From Thinopyrum elongatum (taxonomy: Eukaryota; Streptophyta; Magnoliopsida; Poales; Poaceae): a stretch of 64,000 nt of DNA. Shown piece by piece: positions 23,776 to 35,278 of the stretch. The position numbers and the translations under genes are program-made. The notes beneath the pieces were generated by a model that was not told where the DNA came from, searched no databases, and saw only the letters and a list, made by a program, of their open reading frames with translations. The first letter of the stretch is position 1. The number at the start of each line of letters is the position of its first letter. The stretch lies in the NCBI GenBank assembly GCA_011799875.1, contig CM022298.1, forward strand, positions 283,351,395-283,415,394, read 5' to 3'.

Positions 23776-26700
23776 TGTAACAGCCCGAGACCGACGCTCC
23801 AGATGCCTTCTAGTTATTTTATTGTACTGTGTGTTTTATTTGATTGTTGCATTGCATCTTGTCATCATGCCATTAAATTTTACCAACCCAAATGTTTGTC
23901 AAACAAATAAACTGGATGGATCTTCAATCCATTTAAATTGAGGGAAATTCACATGGTGATTTCTCTTTAAAACATATATCCTCCCAATATTATTAGGGAG
24001 CTATATTGAAATATTCCTATAGTTTGGAACCACCATGAAACACACTTGCAGTTGAAATTATATGCATTTCATAATTTCCCTTTCCAACCTTCTCCAAACC
24101 CTATGCCCAATTCTTTCTCTAACCTTTGCTCTTCTCTCCTTTTCTTCTTCCTATTTTTTTGGAAAAGAAGAGAAGTAAGGAGAGAGGGAGCCCATCAGCC
24201 GGACCAGTTGGCCCAAGGCCCATCCGACTGCACCTATAACCCTAGCCTCCCCTCTCGGTCCCTGATCTCTCCCTCGTCTCCCGTTTGAGCGCCGCCAGGG
24301 GAGAGCCCCACGCTCGATCCCCTATCCCTCCTGCTCGAAGCCGATCCCCTAGCTCCCCTCCTTCCTCCTGGCGCTGCCACACACGCATAGAGGGCAACGC
24401 CACACCATCGTCCCGATCCCCACAGGCGCGCCGCACCGCGCGCCTCCCCTTGCTGCCGTTCCTTCTCCTCCTTCGATGGGTCGCCCAGCACGCCAGGAAG
24501 CTCATGCTCGAGCTTGCTCTGCCAATTGCCATGGCCTTGGCCTCTTGCTTAGCACGTCGCCGCCGGCACCAGCCACCGCTGCGGCTTCCTGCCGTCAAGC
24601 TCGCCTACGCCCCTCTGCCGCTGCTCTCCTTCTGACCCCTCCATGCTCGCCGTCGCCCACGCCTAGGCAGGCCGCCGTGCATCTCCTGCCACCTCTGCTT
24701 CCTTGATCTGACGCGCCTCCTCCTCGTTGCGGGTCACCTCGCCTCCTCTTCTCCTGTCCATGTGCGCCCCTGGACGGCATCCCGCGCACGGGCACCACCA
24801 TGGCTGCGGCTACCATCAGCCAACTGCCCTGCTCAACAGCAGCTCAACATCTCCAGCACCGCCTCCCTGCTGGTCACCTCCACCCCTGGATCTGCTGGTC
24901 CTCATCACCGAGCCGTGTGCCTTCTCATCGCCCTGACGCCTGACCGACCCTTTCCGCATGGCCCTGCTGGCCTCGCCTCTGCACAGCGCCTCCCCTGCCC
25001 GAGCCAAGTGCCACCAAGTCCCTGATGGATGCGCCGAGTCCCCGGCGAGACCCGTTTTCGTCAAGTTTGACTACATGGCTATGATCTCGGATTTGGACCG
25101 CAAGCGCCAAGTACCCCCACCAGCAAGACCACACGGACGCTCGAACGACTACGGATCGAAACGCCAAGTTCCTCTCCGAACGTGTACGACTACCAACGAG
25201 TACCTCTACCCAAGCCGTGTACCACTACTTCCATCTACACCGATTGGAACCCGTCTGCCCCGAAACGCATGCTTCAAAGGTATAACCACCGAGACGACCG
25301 CCATGCATTCATTGGAACCCGTCTGCCCCGAAACGCATGCTTCAAAGGTATAACCACCGAGACGACCGTCATGAATGAATGCATGTGTTGTATGAGATGC
25401 ACCCTATGTTTGCACCGTGTTCGATTTGAGACTTGCACGTTCCTCGTTTGCCGTGCGACCGTCAGGTGGGACACCCGGTATCCGGGATCACTCCGCGTTG
25501 CACTTGCACGTTTCCATCACCCCCACTTGTTCCTTGGACCGAGTTATCGTAATCGAAATATTGCCCTGGCACCATTTTTGGATTCGTTGCCGTGGCACCC
25601 CTTTCTTTTCACCATGGCGACAAATGCTCCATATCACTTATGTCAACTTTTTCATAAAATTTGCATCAACTTAAATATGTCATTCTCATGCATTCTATAA
25701 CTCACAAACCATGCATCAAATTAAAATGACTCATATATGTAAAATGCATTGATTAACATGGTGCACTTTATTTTACTATTTAACAACATTAAAATATGAT
25801 TTAGGGCAGAACAATACCCAATTCAAAATATGCACATGAGGATTTTCCAGAATTGTTGTTTGTTGTTTTCGGTCTCATTTAAACTTACCTAAATAGGTAG
25901 CTTAATTGTACTTCACTTCTTGCCATGTTAACCAACATTTAATATTGTTGAGTAGCTTTAACAAGAGTGAACTAAATAATTCGAACGTGGTGTTCCGTCA
26001 TATGCAACTTGTTGCATATTGAGCTCCACTTAATTTGTAGTATTGTTTGTTGCACTTTGTCATGCCATGCCTCATTAAAAATGGACATGCATCATATTTG
26101 ATTGTGCATCATGCCATGATTATGTTTGTTTGTTTACTATGTTGTTTCCTTCTTTGCGGTTGTGCTTCTTCTCGATAGTACCGGTTACGTTGCGATTATG
26201 AGCATTCGTTTGACTACGTTGGTTCGTCTACTTCATGGATTCGGTCTTCTTCCTAGCTGGATTTCAGGAAAGATGACCATTACCCTGGATATCACTACTA
26301 TCTTTGTTTTGCTAGTTGTCTCGATGCTATCGCTATGTCGCGCTACCTATCACTTATTTGTCCAGCATCTCAAATTGCCATGATAAGCCTCTAACCTTTC
26401 CACCATCGTATCAAACCATTGTTTGGCTATGTTACCGCTTTGCTCAGCCCCTCTTATAGCGTGGCTAGTTGCAGGTGCAGTGCAGGTTGTTTCATCTTGG
26501 GACATGGATATCATGGGATATCACAATATCTCTTATTTAATTAATGCATCTATATACTTGGTAAAAGTGTGGAAGGCTCGGCCTTTTGCCTGGTGTTTTG
26601 TTCCAGTCTTGCCGCCTTAATTTCTGTCATACCGGTGTTATGTTCCTCGATTTTGCGTTCCTAACAAGGTCGGGGTTTATGGGCCCCCCTTGACAGTTCG

Positions 26701-27890
26701 CTTTGAATAAAACTCTTCCAGCAAGGCCCAACATTGGTTTTACCATTTGCCTAATAACAACTAAAACTTGCATAGGGACCGGCTGGCACCCGAGGACTCT
26801 TAATCAACAACCCGAGCCAGTGCTCCTCATGAGTGTTGGTCCAAACTGGGCGATGTCCGGCGCCCCCTGGGCAACCAGGGTCTTAGCCAACCCAACGTCT
26901 TGCCCATCCGGTGTGCCCTGAGAACGAGATACGTGCTAATCCTATCAGGATTTGTCAGTACATCGGGCGGTCTTGCTGGTTTTGTTTTGCCATTGTCGAA
27001 ATGTCTTGTGCATCGGGATTCTAAGTTTGATTGCGTTGTCCCGAGATGGAGATTTGCCTCCGCAGATCGTGAGAGTTTGTTATGGACTAAGTTGGGACAC
27101 CCCTGCAGGGTTTAATCTTTTCGAGAGCCGTGCCCGCGGTTATGTGGCATATTGGAAATTTATAATATCCGGTTGTAGAGAACTTGACACCAGATCCGAA
27201 ATAAAATACACCAACCGCGTGTGTAACCATGACCGTCTATTTTCGAGCGAGTTCGAGAAGAGAACACGGTGGGGGTTATGTTTTACTTGTAAGTAGTTTA
27301 GGATCACTTCTTGATCATTACTAGTTTCGACTGTTATGCGTAGTTTCTCTTCTTATTCTTGTACTCGTAAGTTAGCCACCACACAATGCTTAGTGCTTGC
27401 TGCAACCTCACCACTTAACCTTTCCATACCCATTAAGCTTTGCTAGTCTTGATACCCATGGTGATGGGATTGCTGAATCCTTGTGGCTCATAGATTACTA
27501 CAACAGGTGCAGGTACAGGTAATGCGATGATAATGACATGAGAGCGATGCTTGCTTGTTTGGAGTTCTTCTTCTTCTGCTTCTTCTTCGATCAAGGGATA
27601 GGTTCCAGGTCGAGAACCTGGGATTAGTAGGGTGGATGTCGTTCTTCTTTTTCATTTGATTTCATCTGTAGTCGGATCCTGCTATTTTATATGATGATTG
27701 CTATATATTAATGTATTGATGTATTCATGCTGTAGCTTGTGGCGAGTGTAAGCCTTTATCTTGTATTCTCATCTATTCAGTACATGGTATGTTGTAATGA
27801 TATCCACCTTGCTATGCGGTCGAAATGCGGTTGTGCCCCAATCATGAATTCATCACATGATTGGGATAGTTTCGCATCTTGGGCGCTACA
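23776..27890 (+). repeat. 3' LTR of the LARD
   Basis: 4115 bases from TGTAACAGCCCGAG to GGGCGCTACA. It is uninterrupted and so serves as the reference for the split 5' LTR. It contains a 68-bp tandem duplication (25244 on). C-rich frames around 24285-24940 are compositional. Confidence 0.92.
25244..25379 (+). repeat. 68-bp tandem duplication in the LARD 3' LTR
   Basis: The block starting TTGGAACCCGTCTGCC occurs at 25244 and again at 25312. Both copies contain AAACGCATGCTTC and CGAGACGACCG. The 5' LTR has a single copy near 18122. The duplication therefore arose after insertion or was lost from the other LTR. Confidence 0.85.
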
Positions 27891-28500
27891 GCTATGGTGG
27901 AGACATTAAACACGATTCACATTATAGTTACGTGTGCGATGCATGGCATACGATTCACACCAATGAACTGTTTGTCATGAGGCAGAACAAATGAAACGGG
28001 CAGCTAGATGAAGGTGTGTGCGATATGCGACATACAGTTCACTCGGATAAACTGTTTGTGATGAGGCGGAACAACAGAAACGGGTAGCCAGATGAATGTG
28101 TGTGTGATATACGGCATACAGTTCATTCGGATGAACTGTTTGCGGTTAGCCAACACAACAGAAATGGTTCAACTTAACAAGATGTGTATGATATGCAGCA
28201 AACAGGTCAGTAATAAGAAATGTGTGGGAAGACCAATAACAACACAGATGATTTCTGTTAACAAGTCATGTGTGTTGTGAGGAAACAATTGCTGGTATAA
28301 AAATGTGAGTGATTGATGAAATCATCACTGATGGTTTCCATTGTTTAGTCCGTATGCGATGTGATTTGCTCTGTCTACAGAACATCAACATATATACTTA
28401 TAAGAACAGCATTGCATAACCAAATTAAGCACACAATTACATAAGTTACTACACACATAACATTTCCACACACCAAAGTAAGCAATTACATGCATACTAA
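27891..28500. repeat. CACTA-2 left subterminal repeats (continued)
   Basis: At least three imperfect direct repeats of about 100 bases, each with GTGTG(C/T)GAT, CATACAGTTCA or ACGATTCACA, and AACTGTTTG(T/C)(G/C)(A/G). The same motifs recur at 56690-57120 near the right end, supporting one element. From about 28380 the sequence is AT-rich 3' flank of the exonuclease-like gene. Confidence 0.75.
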
Positions 28501-28526
28501 ACTAGGAGAAACGAGCATCTTATCAT

Positions 28527-29246
28527 CTACATCTTGTTGTGACGATGCTTGCCATTGCTCTGCTTCCGGCTGGATCCTTGGCCGTTTTGGGGAAGGAGGC
28601 ACTTCCTCATGTCAACGATTCGCCTTTACATCTCGTAGCTCGTGTACGCTTCCTTGGCCACGTACACGACGTGAGCTTTGTTGAGTTTCTCCATCCAGGC
28701 CGAGTGCCAGGCACGCTTGTCCTTGTTGCAGGAATCCTTCATATCTCTCTAGTAGGGGTCAATGATGGCCTCGGCGAGGTGAATTAGTGAGTCCTTCTCA
28801 TGCTCCTTGTTGCCCTAGATCTTGTATTGGCCCTGGATGTTGACAAGATTCTGGCAGGCGATACCCGAATCCTTGAGCACCTTTACATAGTCGGTGACAT
28901 CCACTGTAGCGAGCATGTAGTGGGGGTTGTTGACAAACCTGGCGAAATGCTCGCAAGGCCTTGTGGCCAAGCAGTAGTGGTAGACGAGGACGTGATTGCG
29001 CATGCACATCTGGGCGACAGCGACCTTTGGACGAGACCCGGCACGAGCGCGGGTGTACTCGAGGTCGAACCCAACCACCTTATACTTCTCCTCAGCAAGC
29101 AACATCTCCATGATGTGGATGGAGTGCTCCACCCAGACCGGGTTATTGGTGTACACCACTAAGAGCTCTGTGAACCTTCTGTGGGTGTCCACCATGGCAT
29201 GCATGGTGAACTGCTGCTCATCGGCGGTAGCCTCTCGGAGCGCCAT
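28527..29246 (-). pseudogene. DEDD-type 3'-5' exonuclease-like gene, broken
   Basis: Reads leftwards from ATG 29246 (MALREATADEQQF). The exonuclease I motif is seen as VVGFDLEYT (Asp-x-Glu), followed by PKVAVAQMC and HYCLATRPCEHF. A C-terminal helix-rich part follows (WHSAWMEKLNKAH, AYTSYEM, RRIVDMRKCLLP) and the frame ends at 28527. This resembles the RNase D/WRN-exonuclease-like proteins multicopy in Triticeae. Three in-frame stops break it: 28815-28817 (after QGQYKI), 28749-28751 (after IIDPY) and 28626-28628 (after SYEM). The exonuclease III region reads YVAKEAY, with Glu where the metal-binding Asp is expected, so activity would be doubtful even without the stops. It lies inside CACTA-2. 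Confidence 0.65.
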
Positions 29247-30107
29247 TGGAGTCGCGCAGGATACCCTCTAAGAATTTGTCGTGGTGGGTGTGCTTTTGGC
29301 AATACTGGGGCGCGATCGAAAGGTTGAAGAGACACAAGGGTTAAATGGCCACTGTAATAAATGGGGGCCGGCCGGCCTGTAATCGTTATGTCTTGTCACC
29401 GCGTTCATAGCGGATGATTCCAGTGCATGCTTGAGCACCCCACACGTGTTTCGTTTGACCACGCATGGGCTCGAAGAGGCGCCAAATGTATCGTTGGTGA
29501 GCATGTTCCCGCACAACAGCACAATTTACCGTGTGCAACCGCGCAAGCTTCCCGCCCGCCTAGTTTGGCCATGCATCGGCTAGAAGAGGGGCAAATCATG
29601 GGCGTTTATTGGCAGAAGGCTTTGCAAAAACGAAGTGTGTGGAATGACTTCAATCATAAGTTTACCCGTGGGTGATGAGGTCAAAATTACATAGAAGGGT
29701 GATGATGGACACTCGAGTGCGATAATTAATTCTGCGCTCTACAGGGCACATGGTTGAAGAAACCAGCTGTGTGCAATAATGTCAAAGATCGCAGTCGAGT
29801 TAACTATACAGATAGTTTGCTATGAGATCGACAAGGGAAACACATTCGAGAATGGTTAATAAAATCTAAGTCCATTGCATATTAATGTCAAAATAGTACT
29901 ACGAATATACGAGTCTCATATGATGCCATTTCAACGATTGTACCACAAAAGCCCGAAATATTACAGGGTTCAAATTCCAGAGTTATATGGCTCAAATTCG
30001 AAGATTACAAGGTTCAAACTGATATTAGAAATGAAATTCTGCTCATTCAGCTTCAAACGCCCGTGCTGATCAGCTGAACATGGATATAAGAGAGGTTCGA
30101 ACTAATA
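29247..30107. other. Intergenic stretch inside CACTA-2
   Basis: No coding sequence with a recognisable domain. The left half is moderately GC-rich and would be the promoter side of the minus-strand exonuclease-like gene. The right half is AT-rich and would be the 3' flank of the minus-strand F-box/FBD gene. Confidence 0.5.
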
Positions 30108-30497
30108 TTACCACTTGTAAGGCTTGTTTCGAAACCTCATCATTTCTGCAAAGGGATCAGCCACTGACAAGTCATGTATGGGGTTGACACGATGACTTCC
30201 GATTACTCTGTCATCTGAAGTTCCAAAATGAAATTCAGCTTTTTCGAAGGCTTTTCCATTCTGTCGCAGCCGCCGCCGCTGATCAACCATCCATTCATTT
30301 TTGTGAAATAAATGTAGGGCAAACCTCATTACCTTCAACACCCTTGCTCTAACAACAAAGAACCTGGCGAATATAATCTTCGGTAAGGTCCCTCGGTAGG
30401 AGTTCAAAGTAATTTCTGAGAGATGCCGATCTAGCCATTCGATGTGATTGTTATATTGTATCACATTATCCACCACCGGGCCTAATCTTATCTGCAA

Positions 30498-31119
30498 AAG
30501 AAGAAAACATGTTAGTGCCTACATGCAGTTTTGAACACTACTACAGGCCTTGGTTTGCAGGATTTGTAAAATGCACTAACGTGCCATCTTCGATCCAACA
30601 TGATTAACATGGGCATTTGATTACAATGATACAATCTAGAAAAATGTAGCCTTCTTCACAAGATGTTGGAGTGGCTGAAAATTTCCCTAAGAAAACTAGT
30701 ACAGATGAATCCAAGGGAGAAATGCTTATGGATTGTAACCATATGAATCAAGCAACCAATATGGGGGGGACATGTATGTACTGTAATCCTACAAAATTCC
30801 TTCAGAAATCGTAGTACATTGTCATTGTAAACTTGGGAAAAGGTGTAAAAAATTGAACTCCCTTATGGTTAACATTTAACAAGAAAAGAACATCTCACCT
30901 CGATATATAGCTTCTCCAGGCATGGAAAGCAGCTCAAGAAACTGACAACTTGGTCCAGGTTGGGGCTGATATATTCTAGTGCCAAGACCTTCACTATGCG
31001 CAGATTCGGGGTCAAGCTTGTCGGAATCATTTTCTAGATGACAGACGAACATACATCTTCAAAATTAGAAATAATGTTAATTTCAAGAAGGAGAGGTAGA
31101 AGGCGACTGTTGTACCTGA
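30498..31119 (-). other. Introns and second exon of the F-box/FBD gene
   Basis: Between the FBD exon and CACTA-3. The exon at 30899-31033 has an acceptor (CTAG, minus strand) and a GTGAG donor and keeps the reading frame. The remainder is AT-rich intron sequence, with one acceptor (TTTTGCAG, minus strand) just before the FBD exon. Confidence 0.7.
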
Positions 31120-31122
31120 ATG

Positions 31123-31480
31123 CACTACTGGGAAAATGCTTATACACAGTAGCATAGTAGTAGCGCTATAAAATAGTAACCGCTGCTGCTATTTAGCAGT
31201 AGCGCTTTTCCTAGAAAGCGCTACTAGTAAAACTCTAGTAGTAGCGCTGGTAAGCAAAAACGCGCTACTAGTATGTGGGACTAGACGAGGCCACCGACGG
31301 TCGCTGGAGTTGTAGCGATGTACAGAAACAAGCGCTACTACTAACAGTTTAGTAGCAGCGCTTGATTGTACTGCGCCGCTACTGCTAATGGGCCCCACTT
31401 AGTAGTAGCGCTGTTCCAGGAGAGCGCTACTACTAAGTCCCATAGCAGCAGCGCTTTTTGCTAAGCAGCGCTACTGCTAG
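31123..31480. repeat. CACTA-3 left terminus and subterminal repeats
   Basis: AGTAGTAGCGCT and AGCGCTACTACT motifs occur about every 20-40 bases in both orientations from 31150 to 31475. Unrelated C/T-rich leader sequence starts after that. Confidence 0.9.
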
Positions 31481-32135
31481 TTGCGGCTGGTGCCACCTTT
31501 TCCACCCCCTCCCCCTCCTCCCCCACTTTTCCCTCTCTCCCCCTCCTTTCCCCTCTCCACTCTCCACCATTGTTGCTCTTCTTCTCTCTACCTCCTACCT
31601 CTTTTCTCTTCTCTCCTCATTAATGGCACCCTCCTCCATAAATGGCCTCTCTCTTTCTCCTACACCTCTCTTCTCTCCCCCATTAATGCCCCCCTCCACC
31701 ATAACCCCTCTCCATTAGTTAGCTAGCTAGATTCACCTCTCCTCCCTAACAACTAGATCTAGCTAGCTATTTAGCCAACCACACGTGCTCTCTCGATCAT
31801 TCTCTCTCATCATCTAATTAACCGTGTGTGCTCTCGGTCTCTCTCGGGAGATATATAGGTGAGTAAAAAGTTGTTCATTTCAAGAATGGGAATATGTGTG
31901 TGAATGAGAATATGTGTGTTTGGGATATATATATGGAGAGATTTGTGCGAGTGACATGCCCTCGAGTTGCTTATGTTTTGCCGAAATGTCGATTTATTTC
32001 CGTTTCGGTGAATTTCGAGCAAACTCAATATGTCCTATTTTTAGGCAAGGTCATGCCAAAATTTTATATATATGACTTTGAAGCATGCATTATTTATTTT
32101 ATAACCCTTTTGCTTGTTATACCGTGCAGTCGGTC
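31481..32135 (+). promoter_or_regulatory. Promoter, leader and leader intron of the CACTA-3 transposase gene
   Basis: A C/T-rich stretch (31490-31740) resembles a pyrimidine-rich plant leader. A probable donor (GGTGAGTA at about 31858) and acceptor (CCGTGCAG at about 32129) define an intron just before ATG 32136. The intron contains, around 31967-32070, a sequence related to the left arm of the fold-back at 35030 (TATGTTTTGCCG, AATATGTCCTA, GGTCATGCC). Confidence 0.55.
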
Positions 32136-34517
32136 ATGAAGGTGAGTGGATGGAAGGTGGAGCGGTACATGCAATCCGCGGTGATGGACATGTATGCAAA
32201 TAATCAGACTAGGATTAGATGTCCGTGTGCAAGATGCAAGGAAGGAGTCCTTTTGGACCCTTTTGATCGTGGCACTTTGAAGGCGCACCTGCTGATGAAT
32301 GGTTTCATGGATGGCTATACTCAGTGGATAAGTGAAGAAGATGATGATGATGAGGACGTCCACATGGCAGGGAATAACGACATGGGGCTAGACGAAGAGA
32401 TGACCGATCGACATGAAGACGATGGCATCGGACATGTCGGCGGGGAAGAGTCCGTAAATGACGACGGCAGCAGAGAAGATTCCGGACACGGCGAAGAAGA
32501 GTTCGGACATGGCGGAGAAGAGGTGGCGGTCACGCCGCAGTCTTCGACGGTACTAAGTGCAGTCGTGCAGGACCCTCATGTTTGAGACCTCCTTCACAAG
32601 AGTACGACTAGCGAGAGAGCTGCTTCTAGAGAGGAGGCCAAGCTGGCGCAACTTGAAGTAGACTCAAGGACTCCATTGTATGAAGGTTGCGATCCCGAGG
32701 TGACCCGCTTGAGTTTCACGCTCGAACTTCTAAAGACGAAGGCCAAAAACAAATGGACAGACAAAAGCCTCGATGAGTATTTGAAGTATCTACATAATAA
32801 AGTTCTTCCCGCGGGGAACCTGTGTCCTACTAGTGTCGAGGAGGCCAAGAAAATCGTTTGCCCTTTTGATTTGCCGCACATTAGGTACCACGCATGCATC
32901 AACGATTGCATCATTTATCGGGGGGAGCACGCGGAAAAAACCAGCTGTCCAGTGTGCAATGCTTCTCGATACAAGAAGGCAGGAAAGAAAGCTCCTCAGA
33001 AAGTTGTATGGTACTTTCCGATCACTCCCCGTCTGCAGCGGTATTTCGTAGATCCTAAGGAAGCAAAGCTCATGCGCTGGCACGCGGAGAGGAAGAAGCC
33101 CGATGATGGAGATGATCCGAGGCTGAGACACCTCGTAGATGGTAGCCAGTGGAGAGCATTCAACGCCGTATATGGATTTGCTATAGAAGATCCAAGGAAC
33201 ATCGTGCTTGGTGCGAGTATTGATGACATGAATCCGTTTGGAAACCAGAACACCAACCACAGCACATGGCTCGTGTTTGTATGGATGTACAACCTCCCCC
33301 CATGGAAGTGCATGAAGACAAAGTACATACACATGAGCATGCTGATTCAAGGGCCGAAACAACCGGGAAATAGTATTAACCTGTATATGCGGCTTCTGCA
33401 AGAGGAGCTAGACACGTTATGGAAAACACCGGCATGGACATGGGACGCCAGCAAAGGAGAATATTTCCATATGAGAGCCGCGCTGATGACGACGGTGCAC
33501 GACTATCTCGGTTACGGGTACACCTCAGGCCAGTTGTGCCACGGATACTGCGGATGCACAAGGTGCATGGATGATACAACGTCTCAGCAGCTTACGTCAA
33601 CGAAAGATGGCGGGTCCGAGAAAATTGTGTACATGGGGCATCGTATATGGCTCGGGAAGGATGACCCGTGGAGAAAGCGTGGAGATCTATTCAATGGGTT
33701 GGCTGAGCTTTGAGGACCTCCACGTAAGAGGAGCGGCGCCGAAATCGACGAGCTGTTGAGAAACTGGGAACAATGCCCCGCGCTGGGAAAGATCAAAAAG
33801 GCGCCGGAGCCACTGCTGAAGGTATGGAAAACGAGGTCTGTTTTCTGGGACTTGGAGTATTGGCCCAATCTCGACACGCCTCATTGCCTTGATCAGATGC
33901 ATATCACGAAGAATGTCCTCGAGAGCTTCCTTGGCACACTGATGAACGTGCCAGAGAAGACCAAGGATGGGCCGAAGGCAAGAAAAGACTTGGAAGATTT
34001 GAAGATCAGGAAGAGCTCCACCGTAAAAAGTCGACGGAGGGTACGGAGACAGAGACGGTGGAAGGGGAAAGGGGCAGAAAAGTCAACAAGAAGGAGGAGA
34101 ATTATTGCCCCCCTTCTTGCTTCACCTTAAGTGCGAAGGAGATAGATCAATTCATCAAGTGCCTTATGGGAATCAATGTCAGTTCCGGTTACTGTGGGAA
34201 GATAAGCAGATTTCTAGACCCCAAGAAGAAAAGGTTCAGCGGGATGAAGTCTCATGACTGTCACGTGATGATGACGCAGATACTCCCGGTTGCCATTAGA
34301 GGGATAATGGACAAGCACGTCCGTGACACGCTTACTGGTCTCTGCAACTTCTTCGACGTTATATCTCGAAAGTCCATAAGTGTGAAGCAGCTCCGAAGGC
34401 TACAGGAAGAGATCGTTGTCATACTATGTGAGCTTGAGATGTACTTCCCGCCAGCGTTCTTTGACGTCATGGTGCATCTGTGTGTCCACATCATGGACGA
34501 CATCATCAACCTCGGCC
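32136..34517 (+). pseudogene. CACTA transposase (TNPD/TNP2 type), truncated and interrupted
   Basis: From ATG 32136 the order is: a transposase-associated Cys domain (IRCPCARCKEG ... HLLMNGFMDGYTQW), an acidic Asp/Glu/Gly-rich linker, the Transposase_21 catalytic core (CPVCNASRYKK, FPITPRLQRYF, GASIDDMNPFGNQ, HSTWLVFVWMYNLPPW, LIQGPKQPGN, CGCTRCMDD), MHITKNVLESFLG, then the start of a DUF4218-type domain (KSHDCHVMMTQILPVAIRG, FPPAFFDVMVHL). It catalyses cut-and-paste transposition in the nucleus. TGA stops at 32583-32585 and 33711-33713 and a frameshift near 34015 break it. After ILNLG-type sequence near 34517 the homology stops and a C-rich leader begins, so the C-terminal part of the family is deleted. 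Confidence 0.9.
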
Positions 34518-35278
34518 GTCTCTTGAGCCCGCCCTCGACCTCACCGGCGTCTCCCCTGCCCGCCCTCGACCACAACGCCGCCCCCGCCTCTCCCCTGCCC
34601 GTGCGCCCTCGACCTCGCCGCCGCCGCTGTCCGGCGCCCTCCACCTCCGTCCTCAGCTTCTCCTGCATCGCCGTAAGCCTCTCCTCTCCCCTGCCCTCCT
34701 CTCCCTCTCCTCTCCCCTGCCCTCCTCTCTCTCTCTCTGTTTAGGGCTTTTAGGGCAAGTTAGCAAATTTAGCAAAAAATTAGGTATAAAAATAGTAGCA
34801 AATAAAAAAACAGTAGCAAATTAAAAAAAATAGTAGCAAAGTTAGCAAAATTTTGAGCAAGTTAGCAAAAACAGTAGAGAGAGAGAGAGAGAGAGAGAGA
34901 GCAAGTTTGTAGCTATTTTTGTCATTTTTGTGCATTTAAGTACAAGCATGCTTTTGCTTGAATGATATATGTCATTGATGCTATATGTTGGTTTTGCAAT
35001 GTTGGTTGAATGTCGAAAAATATCTGAGTGGCCTATGTTTTGCTGGAATGTTGATTCATTTCTGTTCCGGCAAATTTCAGGTGCTCCATATGTCCACTTT
35101 TTAGCAAAGGTCATGCCGAAAATTTCCGTGATTTTCGGCATGACTTGTGCTAGAAACTAGGACATACGGAGTACCCGGGATTTGCCGGAAGGGGAATGAA
35201 TCAACATTCCGACCAAACATAGGCCCCTTTTTCCTCTTCATTATATCTTTTATTTACAATTGTTGATTAATAGGAAAC
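34518..35278 (+). promoter_or_regulatory. Leader and leader intron of the second CACTA-3 gene
   Basis: A C/T-rich leader (34518-34735) abuts the truncated transposase. A donor (GCC|GTAAGC at about 34671) and acceptor (TTAATAG at about 35270) flank an intron holding AGTAGCAAAT-type short repeats, a (GA)n run at about 34875-34901 and a 196-base fold-back at 35030-35225. Confidence 0.5.
35030..35225. repeat. Fold-back in the leader intron of the second CACTA-3 gene
   Basis: The left arm 35030-35123 and right arm 35131-35225 pair over about 94 bases with roughly 85% identity around a 7-base loop (TTCCGTG). The arms share GGCCTATGTTT / AAACATAGGCC, GGAATGTTGATTCAT and GTCATGCCGAAAAT. The left arm has a relative in the transposase leader intron (about 31967-32070). 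Confidence 0.85.

Larger units (their letters stand above)
8357..27890 (+). mobile_element. LARD-type LTR retrotransposon (Sukkula-like) with element B nested in its 5' LTR
   Basis: Two LTRs start TGTAACAGCCCGAGACC (8357 and 23776) and end GGGC(A/G)CTACA (20676 and 27890). The 5' LTR is 4018 bases once element B and one target-duplication copy are removed; the 3' LTR is 4115 bases. A methionine-type primer-binding site follows the 5' LTR. The internal domain of about 3.1 kb has no gag or pol, so proteins must come from another element. The flanks are GCAAT (8352-8356) and GCTAT (27891-27895), a 5-bp target duplication with one mismatch. The LTR and internal sizes fit the large retrotransposon derivatives described in Triticeae; the Sukkula name is from memory. 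Confidence 0.85.

Noticed and set aside
32583..32585. TGA in the CACTA-3 transposase as programmed read-through
   Set aside because: Another TGA and a frameshift follow in the same gene, so ordinary decay is the simpler account.
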